From: Bryobacterales bacterium
GTDB lineage: Bacteria; Acidobacteriota; Terriglobia; Bryobacterales; Bryobacteraceae
Reading direction: 5' to 3'
Assembly (NCBI GenBank): GCA_003154855.1
Contig: PMEV01000444.1
Span: 1 to 10,266, forward strand
DNA length: 10,266 nt
The position numbers and the translations under genes were made by a program. The notes under the pieces were generated by a model, which had not been told where the DNA came from, ran no database searches, and worked only from the letters and a program-made list of their open reading frames with translations. The stretch's first letter is position 1, and each line of letters opens with the position of its first letter. Below, piece after piece: positions 1 to 6,904 of the stretch.

Positions 1-431
1 TGCCGCTGGCCGAGGCCATGCCCGCCGAGAAATTCAATTTCGCTCCCATGGCAGGCGAATTCAAGGGAGTTCGCACGTTTAGCCAGCAGGTGTCGCACGC
101 CGCAGCCGTCATTTACGCAGTCTCGGCGGCGGTGCTCGAGGAGAAGAACCCCAGCGAGATGGGCCCGGACGAGAATGGCCCGGCTACCCTGAAGTCGAAG
201 GTGGACGTCGTCCAGTATCTGAAGGACGCGATGGCCTATGGACACAAGGCCATGGCCAGGCTCACCGACGCCAATCTGACCGATATGGTCCCGTCCGCCT
301 TCGGCGACGGGAAGGTATCCCGGATCTTCATGGCCAACGTCACCATCTGGCACAGCTTCGACCACTACGGTCAAGCGGCAGTCTACCTCCGCATGAACGG
401 GATCGTTCCGCCCGCCAGCCGCCCGCGCTGA
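1..431 (+). CDS. DinB-family (YfiT/DinB superfamily) protein, C-terminal part
   Basis: This is a probable metal-dependent DinB-fold four-helix-bundle protein, cut by the window's left edge. The reading frame stays open through bases 3-17 (Pro-Leu-Ala-Glu-Ala) into an ATG at 18. In DinB proteins a phrase like LAEAMPAEKFNFAP normally lies inside the chain, so the ATG at 18 is probably internal and the true start is upstream. Numbering from that ATG, the three expected metal-ligand histidines are present: His27 in QQVSHAAA, then His112 and His116 in WHSFDHYGQ. Known members of the superfamily include thiol-dependent transferases and many proteins of unknown role, so no substrate can be assigned. 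The gene ends in TGA six bases before the stop of the convergent membrane-protein gene, and I see no hairpin with a T-run between them. The family call is fairly secure; the function is unknown. Confidence 0.8.
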   Translation, partial: PLAEAMPAEKFNFAPMAGEFKGVRTFSQQVSHAAAVIYAVSAAVLEEKNPSEMGPDENGPATLKSKVDVVQYLKDAMAYGHKAMARLTDANLTDMVPSAFGDGKVSRIFMANVTIWHSFDHYGQAAVYLRMNGIVPPASRPR

Positions 432-437
432 AGCGAG

Positions 438-2177
438 CTAGCGTGCCAGCGGGGAGACTCGCCGGTACAGCCACCACCTCGAGGATTCCGCCTCGAGCCG
501 AAAACCCCGCTCCAGAGCCGGTTGGTAGATCTTCCGGTAGCCGTCATAGAATCGCGGAGCCTCAGCGGGATACTTGGGGATCATCACGACCGCGGCATCT
601 CCGAAGAACCGGGCGGGCGAGGGATGGTGCCGGTCGTCGAGCGTGTCGCGGTACCCGGCAGAGGCGATGCCGCCTCGAATGGGCTCGCGTCCTAGTGCGT
701 ACGCGAACGGGTTGGCCATATCCAGGTTCGCGACCTTGTCGTTCGGGCCCGTGCGCGCGAGCAGTAATCGAATGCCGTCGTTCAGGCTGCCAACGTATTC
801 GTGGCCGTTCGAGTACTTATCGACGTCAACGATGTCCGCGTCGTACATGACCAGCGGACGTAACCGCGGGGATTCAAACCTCAAGATACCCGGTGGATTG
901 GGATTGGTCCTGGCATCCACCAAGGCGTATGCCAGCCCCAGGGCCTGGACGAGCATTGTCGGGCCAGCCAGCCATCCCGCAAGCAGAAGGAGGACCGTGG
1001 CCCGCTTTCTGGATGTCGCGGGCGCGGAAGGGAGCAGGGCGGGCTCCATCGAAAACAGCAGCAGCACGGCGAAAAGGGCCACCAGCGGAAAGGCGGACAC
1101 TTGAGCGTTGGTGACGAGCAGCAAAACGTCGGCGGCGGCCACCGTCACGGCGGCCAACGGATACCGGCAGGCGCGCCAAAATGAGAACGCACCTTTTTCC
1201 AGACTCCTGGTCGACCACGCGCACCCCAGGGCCAGAAGGACCAGCGGCGCCCCATGGTTGAAGGCCCCGGTCAGGATGTCCTCCAGCGTATTCCGCAAAC
1301 CCAGGGTGGCGCGCCGAGCCGCACCCACCTCGGCCAGATCGTTGACCATCGCGGCCACGTCGAAGCGCAAGTAGGCGAGAAAAACGAGCGCCGTCGCGGC
1401 AAAGCCGGCCGCGTACCCCAGCGCGCGCGGCCCGCGACGCTCCCAGAGCAGCAGCGAGATCCCGACTATGGGCAGCGCGACGAGGAAATAGGAGACTTTC
1501 AGGAACAGCAGAAGGGCCATGGCGCAGCCCGTCAGAATCGGCTCGCCCCACCGCCTGTGGCGCGATGGAGGATCCTCGGAGGCCGGCTGGTAACACTCGA
1601 GCATGACGATTGCCAAGAGCGCATACCCGTAACGGTTGTAAACCATCGCGTGGGAGGTCCACCAGAAGCCGTCGCCCAGCGCGAAGGGCGCGGCAACCAG
1701 CAGGGCGACGAAGCAGGGGTATACAACGGCCGTCAAGGTGCGGGATCTTCCCGCGGCCAGCCATGCGCACCACAAGCCGGCCACCGTAGCCACGAAAGCG
1801 TTGGTGTAACCGATGGCGCCGACGCTGCAGCCGGAGACTGCCAGTGCTGCCGCAATCAGCAGAAATGTCAGCGGGCCCCAGCCGCTCGAGTAATCCACGT
1901 GCACTCGCTGGCCATGCAGCGCTCGCCAGCCGTTGTCCAACAGGAAGAACAGGTCATGGCCGTAAAGCCGTACATGGATCGGCCCGATGGCAGCCGCGAG
2001 AGCGGCGATCAGCACCACGGCGCCGGCGGCCGCGATCCCGCGGTGCGTGCGGAGCCAGTCGCCAGCCCAGAAGCCCAGCACGCGGGACGTCAGGCCGTCG
2101 GACCAGGACCGCGACGCCGGGGCGTCTTTGCTGTCGGCTGGAAACCCCATCTCAGACTCGCTCTTCCGGTCCATCAT
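438..2177 (-). CDS. Polytopic membrane protein, GT-C glycosyltransferase-like
   Basis: This gene encodes about 579 aa with roughly ten or eleven hydrophobic membrane segments and a C-terminal soluble tail of about 155 residues. After the first membrane segment (about residues 46-67) comes a loop with Asp-75 (YGHDLFF), Asp-81 (LLDNGW) and HVDYSSGWGP (about 93-102). This acidic first loop, followed by many helices and a soluble tail, resembles GT-C enzymes that use lipid-linked sugars, but I cannot name the family or a substrate. The tail contains VANLDMANPFAYALG and ends in RWWLYRR, phrases I associate with uncharacterised membrane proteins of this type. The open frame continues to 2366, but that extension lies antisense to the next gene and reads as low-quality protein. 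I therefore take the tandem ATG ATG at 2177/2174; an ATG at 2150 is also possible. No clear Shine-Dalgarno is seen. Membrane location is secure; glycosyltransferase activity is inferred. Confidence 0.7.
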   Translation of the reverse strand: MMDRKSESEMGFPADSKDAPASRSWSDGLTSRVLGFWAGDWLRTHRGIAAAGAVVLIAALAAAIGPIHVRLYGHDLFFLLDNGWRALHGQRVHVDYSSGWGPLTFLLIAAALAVSGCSVGAIGYTNAFVATVAGLWCAWLAAGRSRTLTAVVYPCFVALLVAAPFALGDGFWWTSHAMVYNRYGYALLAIVMLECYQPASEDPPSRHRRWGEPILTGCAMALLLFLKVSYFLVALPIVGISLLLWERRGPRALGYAAGFAATALVFLAYLRFDVAAMVNDLAEVGAARRATLGLRNTLEDILTGAFNHGAPLVLLALGCAWSTRSLEKGAFSFWRACRYPLAAVTVAAADVLLLVTNAQVSAFPLVALFAVLLLFSMEPALLPSAPATSRKRATVLLLLAGWLAGPTMLVQALGLAYALVDARTNPNPPGILRFESPRLRPLVMYDADIVDVDKYSNGHEYVGSLNDGIRLLLARTGPNDKVANLDMANPFAYALGREPIRGGIASAGYRDTLDDRHHPSPARFFGDAAVVMIPKYPAEAPRFYDGYRKIYQPALERGFRLEAESSRWWLYRRVSPLAR

Positions 2178-2182
2178 ACCCT

Positions 2183-2210
2183 GGACGGAGCGCCGACAGG
2201 ACGGAGCGCC
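2183..2210. repeat. 12-bp direct repeat in the divergent spacer
   Basis: The 12-mer GGACGGAGCGCC occurs at 2183-2194 and again, identically, at 2199-2210, a period of 16 bases. It fills much of the 72-bp spacer (2178-2249) between the divergent membrane-protein and DUF4342 genes. Paired direct repeats between divergent starts can be operators or chance slippage products. I could not identify convincing -35/-10 boxes here: TTGTGC near 2215 with TACCAT downstream is a poor match. Confidence 0.5.
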
Positions 2211-2249
2211 CCATTGTGCCGGCCTCCGCGATAAGCTACCATCGCCGCT

Positions 2250-2528
2250 ATGGAACGGATTTGCGAAGAACTCAAAGTCCTGGGCAAGGACCTGGTCGAG
2301 AAGGTGAAGGTGCTGATTCACGAAGGCAACGTGCGGCGGCTCATCATACGGGACGAGAAGGGGCACACGTTCATGGAGATCCCGGTCACCATCGCCGCCG
2401 CGGGCGCGATCATCGCTCCGTTACTGGCGGCGCTGGGCGCTCTGGCGGGGATGGTGGCCCACTTTACGGTCGTGGTCGAGCGCGTGCCGGAACATCCGCC
2501 CCAGGGGCCGAGCGGGCAGCCGTCATAG
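2250..2528 (+). CDS. DUF4342 domain small membrane-associated protein
   Basis: This 92-aa protein matches the DUF4342 pattern as I know it. It has an N-terminal amphipathic helix (ELKVLGKDLVEKVKVLIHEG, residues 7-26), a short strand-rich segment with NVRRLIIRDEKG (27-38), the phrase MEIPVTIAAAGAIIAPLLAA, and one hydrophobic stretch (about 46-72) that could span the membrane. It ends in a Pro/Gly-rich tail (79-92). Family function is not established; comparable domains occur alone or next to UBA-like segments. The gene diverges from the membrane-protein gene and converges on cinA, and the two terminal codons overlap by six bases (2523-2528). No Shine-Dalgarno is visible before the ATG, so translation may be leaderless or SD-independent. 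Its neighbours give no functional hint. Confidence 0.8.
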   Translation: MERICEELKVLGKDLVEKVKVLIHEGNVRRLIIRDEKGHTFMEIPVTIAAAGAIIAPLLAALGALAGMVAHFTVVVERVPEHPPQGPSGQPS

Positions 2529-3761
2529 CCCGGCGAGTTCGCGGCGGAGCATGTCCAAGGCGAGCTGGGAGGCTAGCGCGCGGACGCGGTCGCGGTCGCC
2601 CAGAAAGTGGGCGCGGCGGATGCGGCAAGTTTGGGGGCCGGCCAGACCGGCGAACACGGCGCCCACCGGTATGGCTTCGGTAGCTCCGCCTGGGCCGGCG
2701 ATTCCGGTGACCGAAAGCGCGTAGGTGGAACCGGTGCGGAGCCGGGCGCCGCGCGCCATGGCCTCGGCGACTGGCTCGCTCACCGCCGTATGCTCGCGCA
2801 ACAGGTCTTCCGGTACGCCGAGCAGTTCGGTCTTCATCCGATTGGAGTAGGTGAGGAAGCCGCCGAGGAAGTAGTCCGAGGCCCCGGGAACCGAAGTGAT
2901 GCGCTGTGCCAGCAGGCCGCCGGTGCAGCTTTCGGCGACGCTCAGCGTCTGCGAGCGGGCACGCAGCGCGCAGCCGATCACCACCTCGAGCGGGTCCAGG
3001 TTCCTCGAGTAGATCCAGTCGCCCAGGAGGGCCTCGATCTGCCCGCCGACCTCGGCCAGCAGCGATTCCGCATCGGCCTCGGCAGCACAACGTGCGCGCA
3101 AGTGGATCTGGATGTCGCCGGCGGCGGCCAGGATGGTGGTCGCCGGATTCGCGTATTTCGTGTAGACCGGCGCAATGCGCTGGTCCACTTCCGATTCGGC
3201 CATCAGCGCGACGCGGTAGCTTCGGGTTCGAATGACCTGCGGCGGCAGCATGCGCTGGAGCCGCGGAAGGCACTCCTTGACGAACAGGGGCTGCATTTCG
3301 TTGGGCGGTCCCGGCAGTAACACGACCGCGCGGCCGCCGTCTTGAACCCACTGGCCGGGCGCGGTGCCGTTGGGGTTAGGCAACGCTTCGGCGCCCTCCA
3401 GGACGAAAGCTTGCCGTTTGTTGATCTCGGCCATCACCCGGTTGGAGCGGCGGAAGCGTTGGTCGATGGCGTCGCAGATGTCCTGGCGAAATTGCTGGGT
3501 CCGGTCGAGCGCCGCGGCGACGGCGTCGCGCGTTACATCGTCTTCGGTGGGTCCCAAGCCGCCGGTGAGAATCACGAGCTCCGAACGCGCACAGGCAGCG
3601 CGGACGGCTTCGGCCAGCCGCTCGCGGTGGTCGCCCACGATGGTCTTGGCGGTCACTTCGACGCCCAGCGCATTGAGTTGATCGGTGAGCCAAAGGGAAT
3701 TGGTGTCCACGCGCTGCGGCGTGAGCAACTCCGAGCCAACCGCGATGATTTCGGCGTTCAT
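2523..3761 (-). CDS. cinA: CinA-family protein (nicotinamide mononucleotide deamidase / ADP-ribose pyrophosphatase type)
   Basis: This 412-aa protein has the usual full-length CinA size. The N-terminal MoaB/MoeA-like (COG1058) domain shows AVGSELLTPQRVDTNS (7-22), LTGGLGPTEDDVTRDA (65-80) and VLLPGPPNEM (147-156). A middle linking domain (about 175-250) follows. The C-terminal PncC-like domain (about 255-412) has AESCTGGL (276-283) with the expected nucleophile Ser278, YSNRMK (305-310) with Lys310, and TGIAGPGG (352-359). In characterised homologues the C-terminal domain converts NMN to nicotinic acid mononucleotide, recycling NMN into NAD, and the N-terminal domain hydrolyses ADP-ribose. All key motifs are intact, so both activities are plausible here. 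It is the last gene of the minus-strand run: its ATG directly follows the TAG of the propeller gene (TAGATG), which suggests translational coupling. The link with natural competence seen in some bacteria cannot be judged from this window. Confidence 0.95.
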   Translation of the reverse strand: MNAEIIAVGSELLTPQRVDTNSLWLTDQLNALGVEVTAKTIVGDHRERLAEAVRAACARSELVILTGGLGPTEDDVTRDAVAAALDRTQQFRQDICDAIDQRFRRSNRVMAEINKRQAFVLEGAEALPNPNGTAPGQWVQDGGRAVVLLPGPPNEMQPLFVKECLPRLQRMLPPQVIRTRSYRVALMAESEVDQRIAPVYTKYANPATTILAAAGDIQIHLRARCAAEADAESLLAEVGGQIEALLGDWIYSRNLDPLEVVIGCALRARSQTLSVAESCTGGLLAQRITSVPGASDYFLGGFLTYSNRMKTELLGVPEDLLREHTAVSEPVAEAMARGARLRTGSTYALSVTGIAGPGGATEAIPVGAVFAGLAGPQTCRIRRAHFLGDRDRVRALASQLALDMLRRELAGL

Positions 3762-4790
3762 CTAGAAAAGCGGACGCCCCTCTAGGCCGGCGTCCACGCG
3801 AAAGAGAGCGCCGTTGGTAGCCACTATCATCGAGCGGGATGGGGTGAAGGCCAGCCCCACGATGTTGGGGCCGGAGAGGAACAGTTCGGGCTGGCGGTCC
3901 GGGCCGATCCGGACCACGCCGCGGCGCCCACCCAGGCTTCCGGCCACGTAGAGGCGGTTCTCGGAGTCGAAGGCCAGCCCCTGAGGACGCCCCAGCCCGC
4001 GATAGAAAACCTCGACTTCACCGGCGGGCGAGATGCGATAGAGGGAGTCGAAGCTCGAAGTGGTCGGCCCGGTGGCATAGAGGTAGCCGTTGGGGCCGAA
4101 CGCCAGGTGGAAAGCGGCGATGGAGGGCTCGAGCGTGGCGAAAACGTAGATCTGCCGCTGCTGGCTGATCTTGAAAATCGTTCCCTGGCGGTCGCCCACG
4201 TATAGGTCCCCCGCGGGATCGAAGGCCAGGCCGGTGGCGACGCCCATTCCCTCGACGTAGACCGACATGTTGCCGCTGGGCGTAGCCTGATAAACGACGC
4301 CATCGTAGCGGCTCGAGATGTAGAGCAGGCCCTGGGAATCGAACGCCAGCGCGGTCGAGTTCATCACGTCGGAGAGGAACGGCTTCAGGTTGTAGTTCAG
4401 GTCGATCTTGTAGACCGAAACCGGTGTGTTCTGCCCGCGCGAGCCGCTGAAGGTGGTAAAGATGTTCCCCGCGGCATCCACCGCCGGATTGGCTACCGGA
4501 TGAACCGAGTCGGCAATGGGAATGCCAAGGCCGCAGGCGTAGGCCGGGCTGGCTTGCTCGCCGTTGCGTATGGTCAGCTCGCCCACCGAGGCGCCATCGG
4601 GCACCCGGGCGATGATGAAGGAATCCGAGCCGATGACAACGGGCGCATCGATCTCCCCGAAGGTCACGCGCGGCCGCTGCGACTTGAGGAACCCCTTGCC
4701 GCGGATCTGGAATTCCCCTCCGGCGATAGCCGCCGGCGGGCTGACTCGCGAAATCTCGGGCTTCCCCTCCGTGTTCTTGCGAATGGACAT
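3762..4790 (-). CDS. IPT/TIG domain plus NHL-type six-bladed beta-propeller protein
   Basis: This 342-aa protein begins with an IPT/TIG immunoglobulin-like domain (about 11-83, starting PEISRVSPPAAIAGGEFQIRG). A beta-propeller built from NHL/SMP-30-like repeats follows. The repeat core LAFDxxGxLYV recurs at about 147, 187, 228, 271 and 312, with a weaker first copy at 101 (PAVDAAGNIF), spacing 40-46 residues, which gives six blades. Such proteins bind ligands or act as lactonase-like enzymes, but the ligand here is unknown. I see no signal peptide or lipobox after the chosen ATG. The frame is open to 5003, but that part overlaps pgpA in another frame and is not protein-like. The ATG lies two bases after the pgpA stop, and its own stop abuts the cinA ATG, so it is embedded in the operon. 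A GTG or TTG a few codons upstream could serve as alternative starts. Confidence 0.85.
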   Translation of the reverse strand: MSIRKNTEGKPEISRVSPPAAIAGGEFQIRGKGFLKSQRPRVTFGEIDAPVVIGSDSFIIARVPDGASVGELTIRNGEQASPAYACGLGIPIADSVHPVANPAVDAAGNIFTTFSGSRGQNTPVSVYKIDLNYNLKPFLSDVMNSTALAFDSQGLLYISSRYDGVVYQATPSGNMSVYVEGMGVATGLAFDPAGDLYVGDRQGTIFKISQQRQIYVFATLEPSIAAFHLAFGPNGYLYATGPTTSSFDSLYRISPAGEVEVFYRGLGRPQGLAFDSENRLYVAGSLGGRRGVVRIGPDRQPELFLSGPNIVGLAFTPSRSMIVATNGALFRVDAGLEGRPLF

Positions 4791-4792
4791 AC

Positions 4793-5284
4793 TCAATAGA
4801 GATTGAAGCACCCGGCGGCGAATAACACAAGCGCGCCATAGAGGCCGGCCATGAGATCGTCGGCGACAATTCCCCAGCCGCCGGGCAGCGCCTCGAGTTG
4901 GCGCACCGGAAAAGGCTTCCAAATATCGAAGAGGCGGAAGAGCAAAAAGGCCGCCAGCCAGCTCTTCCAGTTGAGCGCGGCCGCGCCCGCCAGGGTCAGC
5001 CATTGGCCCAGCACTTCGTCAATCACCACCTTGCCAGGATCCTTTTCGCCGACGGCCTGTTCGACGCGGCCGGCGGCCCAGATTCCCGGCGCCGTGAGTA
5101 TCAGAGCCAGGGCGGCGAAGTGCAGCGGCCGCCAGCCGGCGTAGCGCGCCAAAAGGATGGCCGGCAGGAGCGCGCCTAGCGAGCCGGCGGTTCCCGGAGC
5201 GAAAGGCGATAACCCGCAGCCGAACCAGGTGCCAATCGCGGTGGCGAGCGGGCCGGCGGGCCGGGCGCTATTCACGGTCCTCAT
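4793..5284 (-). CDS. pgpA: Phosphatidylglycerophosphatase A
   Basis: This 163-aa integral membrane enzyme removes phosphate from phosphatidylglycerol phosphate to make phosphatidylglycerol. Family hallmarks are clear: FGCGLSPFAPGTAGSLGALL (21-40), KDPGKVVIDEVLGQW (81-95) with the acidic Asp82, Asp89 and Glu90, FRLFDIWKPFPV (116-127) and GGWGIVADDLMAG (135-147) with a second Asp pair. Hydrophobic segments at about 36-72, 94-119 and 142-160 fit an inner-membrane protein. The frame extends to 5389, but the ATG at 5284 is preferred: it has an AGGAG seven bases upstream and the product then has the usual family length. The gene overlaps the 3' end of yacG by 17 bases and stops two bases before the propeller gene. 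Proximity of pgpA to cinA is known in other bacteria. Confidence 0.93.
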   Translation of the reverse strand: MRTVNSARPAGPLATAIGTWFGCGLSPFAPGTAGSLGALLPAILLARYAGWRPLHFAALALILTAPGIWAAGRVEQAVGEKDPGKVVIDEVLGQWLTLAGAAALNWKSWLAAFLLFRLFDIWKPFPVRQLEALPGGWGIVADDLMAGLYGALVLFAAGCFNLY

Positions 5285-5435
5285 CCTCCAGCTCCTGCTC
5301 AACTTCCAGCGGCGCCGGAATCCGGTAGCTCTCGGTGGCCCAGTTGGCCAGATCCTGCTGGCGGCAGCGTTCGCTGCAGAATGGATCAAAGGGACCGCCG
5401 GCGACGACTTTTCTCTTGCAGATGGGGCATTTCAT
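5268..5435 (-). CDS. yacG: DNA gyrase inhibitor YacG (zinc protein)
   Basis: This 55-aa zinc-ribbon protein has Cys3, Cys6, Cys20 and Cys24 (CPIC ... FCSERC), which form the YacG metal site, followed by the family signature CRQQDLANWATESYRIP (24-40) and an acidic tail (EVEQELEDEDRE). E. coli YacG binds the GyrB subunit and blocks DNA binding by gyrase. The small size is normal for the family. The ATG overlaps the rimO stop as ATGA (5432-5435), and the gene's end overlaps pgpA, so it is translationally linked on both sides. No Shine-Dalgarno is visible at a normal distance, which fits reinitiation after rimO. A longer frame to 6113 is an antisense or shadow extension through rimO and is not supported. 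Confidence 0.92.
   Translation of the reverse strand: MKCPICKRKVVAGGPFDPFCSERCRQQDLANWATESYRIPAPLEVEQELEDEDRE
5292..5296 (-). promoter_or_regulatory. Ribosome binding site of pgpA
   Basis: On the minus strand AGGAG stands seven bases before the ATG at 5284, inside the end of yacG. It settles the pgpA start against the upstream ATG at 5389. Confidence 0.7.
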
Positions 5436-6811
5436 AGGATGAGGAAGGGTGCCCCCTCCGGCGGGAGCAGCGTGCCGATCAGATCGTAGTCGTGCGCGGC
5501 GGTGATGCGCAGTCGGCGGAAGTCGCCCGCTCGCGGCGCCTGGCCCTGGACGTCGTTGACCAGACACACTCCGTCGATGTCGGGCGCCTGGGTCGCGAGG
5601 CGCGCCTGCCACAGGAGATCGGTCTCCGGAGATGGTCCCTCGACCAGCACTTGCACGTCGCGGCCGATCAGGGCCCGGTTTCGCCGCCGGGAGATTTTTC
5701 GCTGGATCGCCATAAGCCGCCGTCTCCGATTGTAGATCGTCCGGCCGTCCACTTTGGCGTCCAGGTGGTAGCTGGCGCTGGTTTCCTCGTCGGAGTAGGA
5801 GAAGACGCCCAGCCGGTCGAATTGCGCCGCTTCGACAAACTGGCACAGCTCCTGGAAATCCGCGTCCGTCTCCCCGGGGAAGCCGACGATCATGCTGGTA
5901 CGGATAGCGACGCCCGGGATGCGGGCGCGAATCCTCTCGATCAGCCTCAAGAAGACGCCGCCATTGGCGCCGCGCCGCATGCGCTTGAGGACGCGCGCAC
6001 TGGAGTGCTGCAAGGGCAGGTCGATGTACTTGACCAGGGCCGGCCACGCGGCGATGGTATCGAGCAGCTTTCCGCTCACCTTGTTGGGATAGGCGTAGAG
6101 AAACCGGATCCATTTCTCCGACGGGGTCTCGAGCCGCGCCAGCCGCTCGAGCAGCAGCGGCAAACCGTCGCGCAGCCCCAAGTCTTCGCCGTAGCAGGTG
6201 GTGTCCTGGCCGATCAGGTTGATTTCGCGCACGCCGTGCTGAAACAGGCGCGTGGCTTCGGCGATCACCGATTCAAAGCGCCGGCTGCGGAACGCGCCGC
6301 GATATTGCGGGATGACGCAGAAGCTGCACGGGTGGTCGCAGCCCTCGGCAATCTTGATGTAAGCGAAGTGGCGCGGCGTGGAGAGCACGCGCGGCGTAAG
6401 GTCGTAGTAGAGATAGGGGACCGCGGGCGAAGCGCCGGCACCGTCTTCCGCGCCTTCGCACAATGCGGCGCCTTCGCACAATGCAACGATGCGCTCGAGC
6501 TCGTTGGTACCCACCAGCGCATCCACTTCCGGCATCTCCTTGCGGATATCGCCGCGGTAGCGTTCCACCAGGCAGCCGGCGACAATCAGCTTTCGCGCGC
6601 GGCCGGTTTTCTTGTACTCCGCCATCTCCAGAATGGTGTCGATGGATTCCTTCTTGGCGGGGTCGATGAAGCTGCAGGTGTTCACCACCAGCACGTCGGC
6701 GTCGCCGGGATGGGGCGTCAACTCGTGGCCGCGAGCCACGAGGGCGCCCATCATGACTTCGCTATCGACGAGATTTTTGGGACAGCCCAGACTGACAAAA
6801 CCGATTTTCAA
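5432..6811 (-). CDS. rimO: Ribosomal protein uS12 methylthiotransferase RimO
   Basis: This 459-aa radical-SAM enzyme adds a methylthio group to the conserved aspartate of ribosomal protein S12. The N-terminal MTTase domain carries Cys10 (SLGCPKNLVDSE), Cys46 (NTCSFI) and Cys80 (VAGCL), ligands of one 4Fe-4S cluster. The radical-SAM motif is EGCDHPCSFCVIPQYRG with Cys158, Cys162 and Cys165. A TRAM domain occupies about 376-449. SLGCPKNLVDSE together with IKIAEGCDHPCSFC favours RimO over the tRNA enzyme MiaB. The start is a TTG: no in-frame ATG or GTG lies close upstream, and MKIGFVSLGCPKN is the family's normal N-terminus. No good Shine-Dalgarno is seen. A 93-base gap separates it from recQ, the largest gap in the minus-strand run, so an internal promoter there is possible. 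An 18-base tandem duplication lies in the linker between the two domains. Confidence 0.95.
   Translation of the reverse strand: MKIGFVSLGCPKNLVDSEVMMGALVARGHELTPHPGDADVLVVNTCSFIDPAKKESIDTILEMAEYKKTGRARKLIVAGCLVERYRGDIRKEMPEVDALVGTNELERIVALCEGAALCEGAEDGAGASPAVPYLYYDLTPRVLSTPRHFAYIKIAEGCDHPCSFCVIPQYRGAFRSRRFESVIAEATRLFQHGVREINLIGQDTTCYGEDLGLRDGLPLLLERLARLETPSEKWIRFLYAYPNKVSGKLLDTIAAWPALVKYIDLPLQHSSARVLKRMRRGANGGVFLRLIERIRARIPGVAIRTSMIVGFPGETDADFQELCQFVEAAQFDRLGVFSYSDEETSASYHLDAKVDGRTIYNRRRRLMAIQRKISRRRNRALIGRDVQVLVEGPSPETDLLWQARLATQAPDIDGVCLVNDVQGQAPRAGDFRRLRITAAHDYDLIGTLLPPEGAPFLIL
6450..6484. repeat. In-frame 18-bp-period tandem repeat inside rimO
   Basis: GCGCCTTCGCACAATGC occurs at 6450-6466 and identically at 6468-6484, a period of 18 bases (six codons). 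The encoded protein reads LCEGAALCEGAEDG at residues 111-124 of RimO, in the variable linker between the MTTase and radical-SAM domains. It is likely a slippage duplication that keeps the frame and adds one extra cysteine (112/118). Confidence 0.85.
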
Positions 6812-6904
6812 GCGTGTGTCCGAAACGAGGGTTAGCTTCAGGATAGCATTGAGGAGTTCCGTTGGGGCATGCTTTAGGAGCCGCGACTCTAACGGAGCGG
6901 GTCC

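Noticed and set aside
2178..2366. N-terminal extension of the membrane-protein frame up to 2366
   Set aside because: It overlaps the DUF4342 gene in antisense and its 63 residues look unlike a membrane-protein N-terminus. Starts at 2177/2174 fit better.
5492..6835. A 447-codon open frame on the plus strand opposite rimO
   Set aside because: Same reason: it mirrors the rimO codon pattern, has no recognisable motif and has no sign of translation signals.
6838..6870. A ten-codon mini-ORF (minus strand, ATG to TGA) in the leader before rimO
   Set aside because: No Shine-Dalgarno and no suggestive codon content such as a run of one amino acid, so there is no support for a leader peptide.
6812..6904. 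Possible hairpin TTAGAG...CTCCTAA as a terminator between recQ and rimO
   Set aside because: The stem is short, has a bulge and lacks a following T-run. It does not qualify as an intrinsic terminator.
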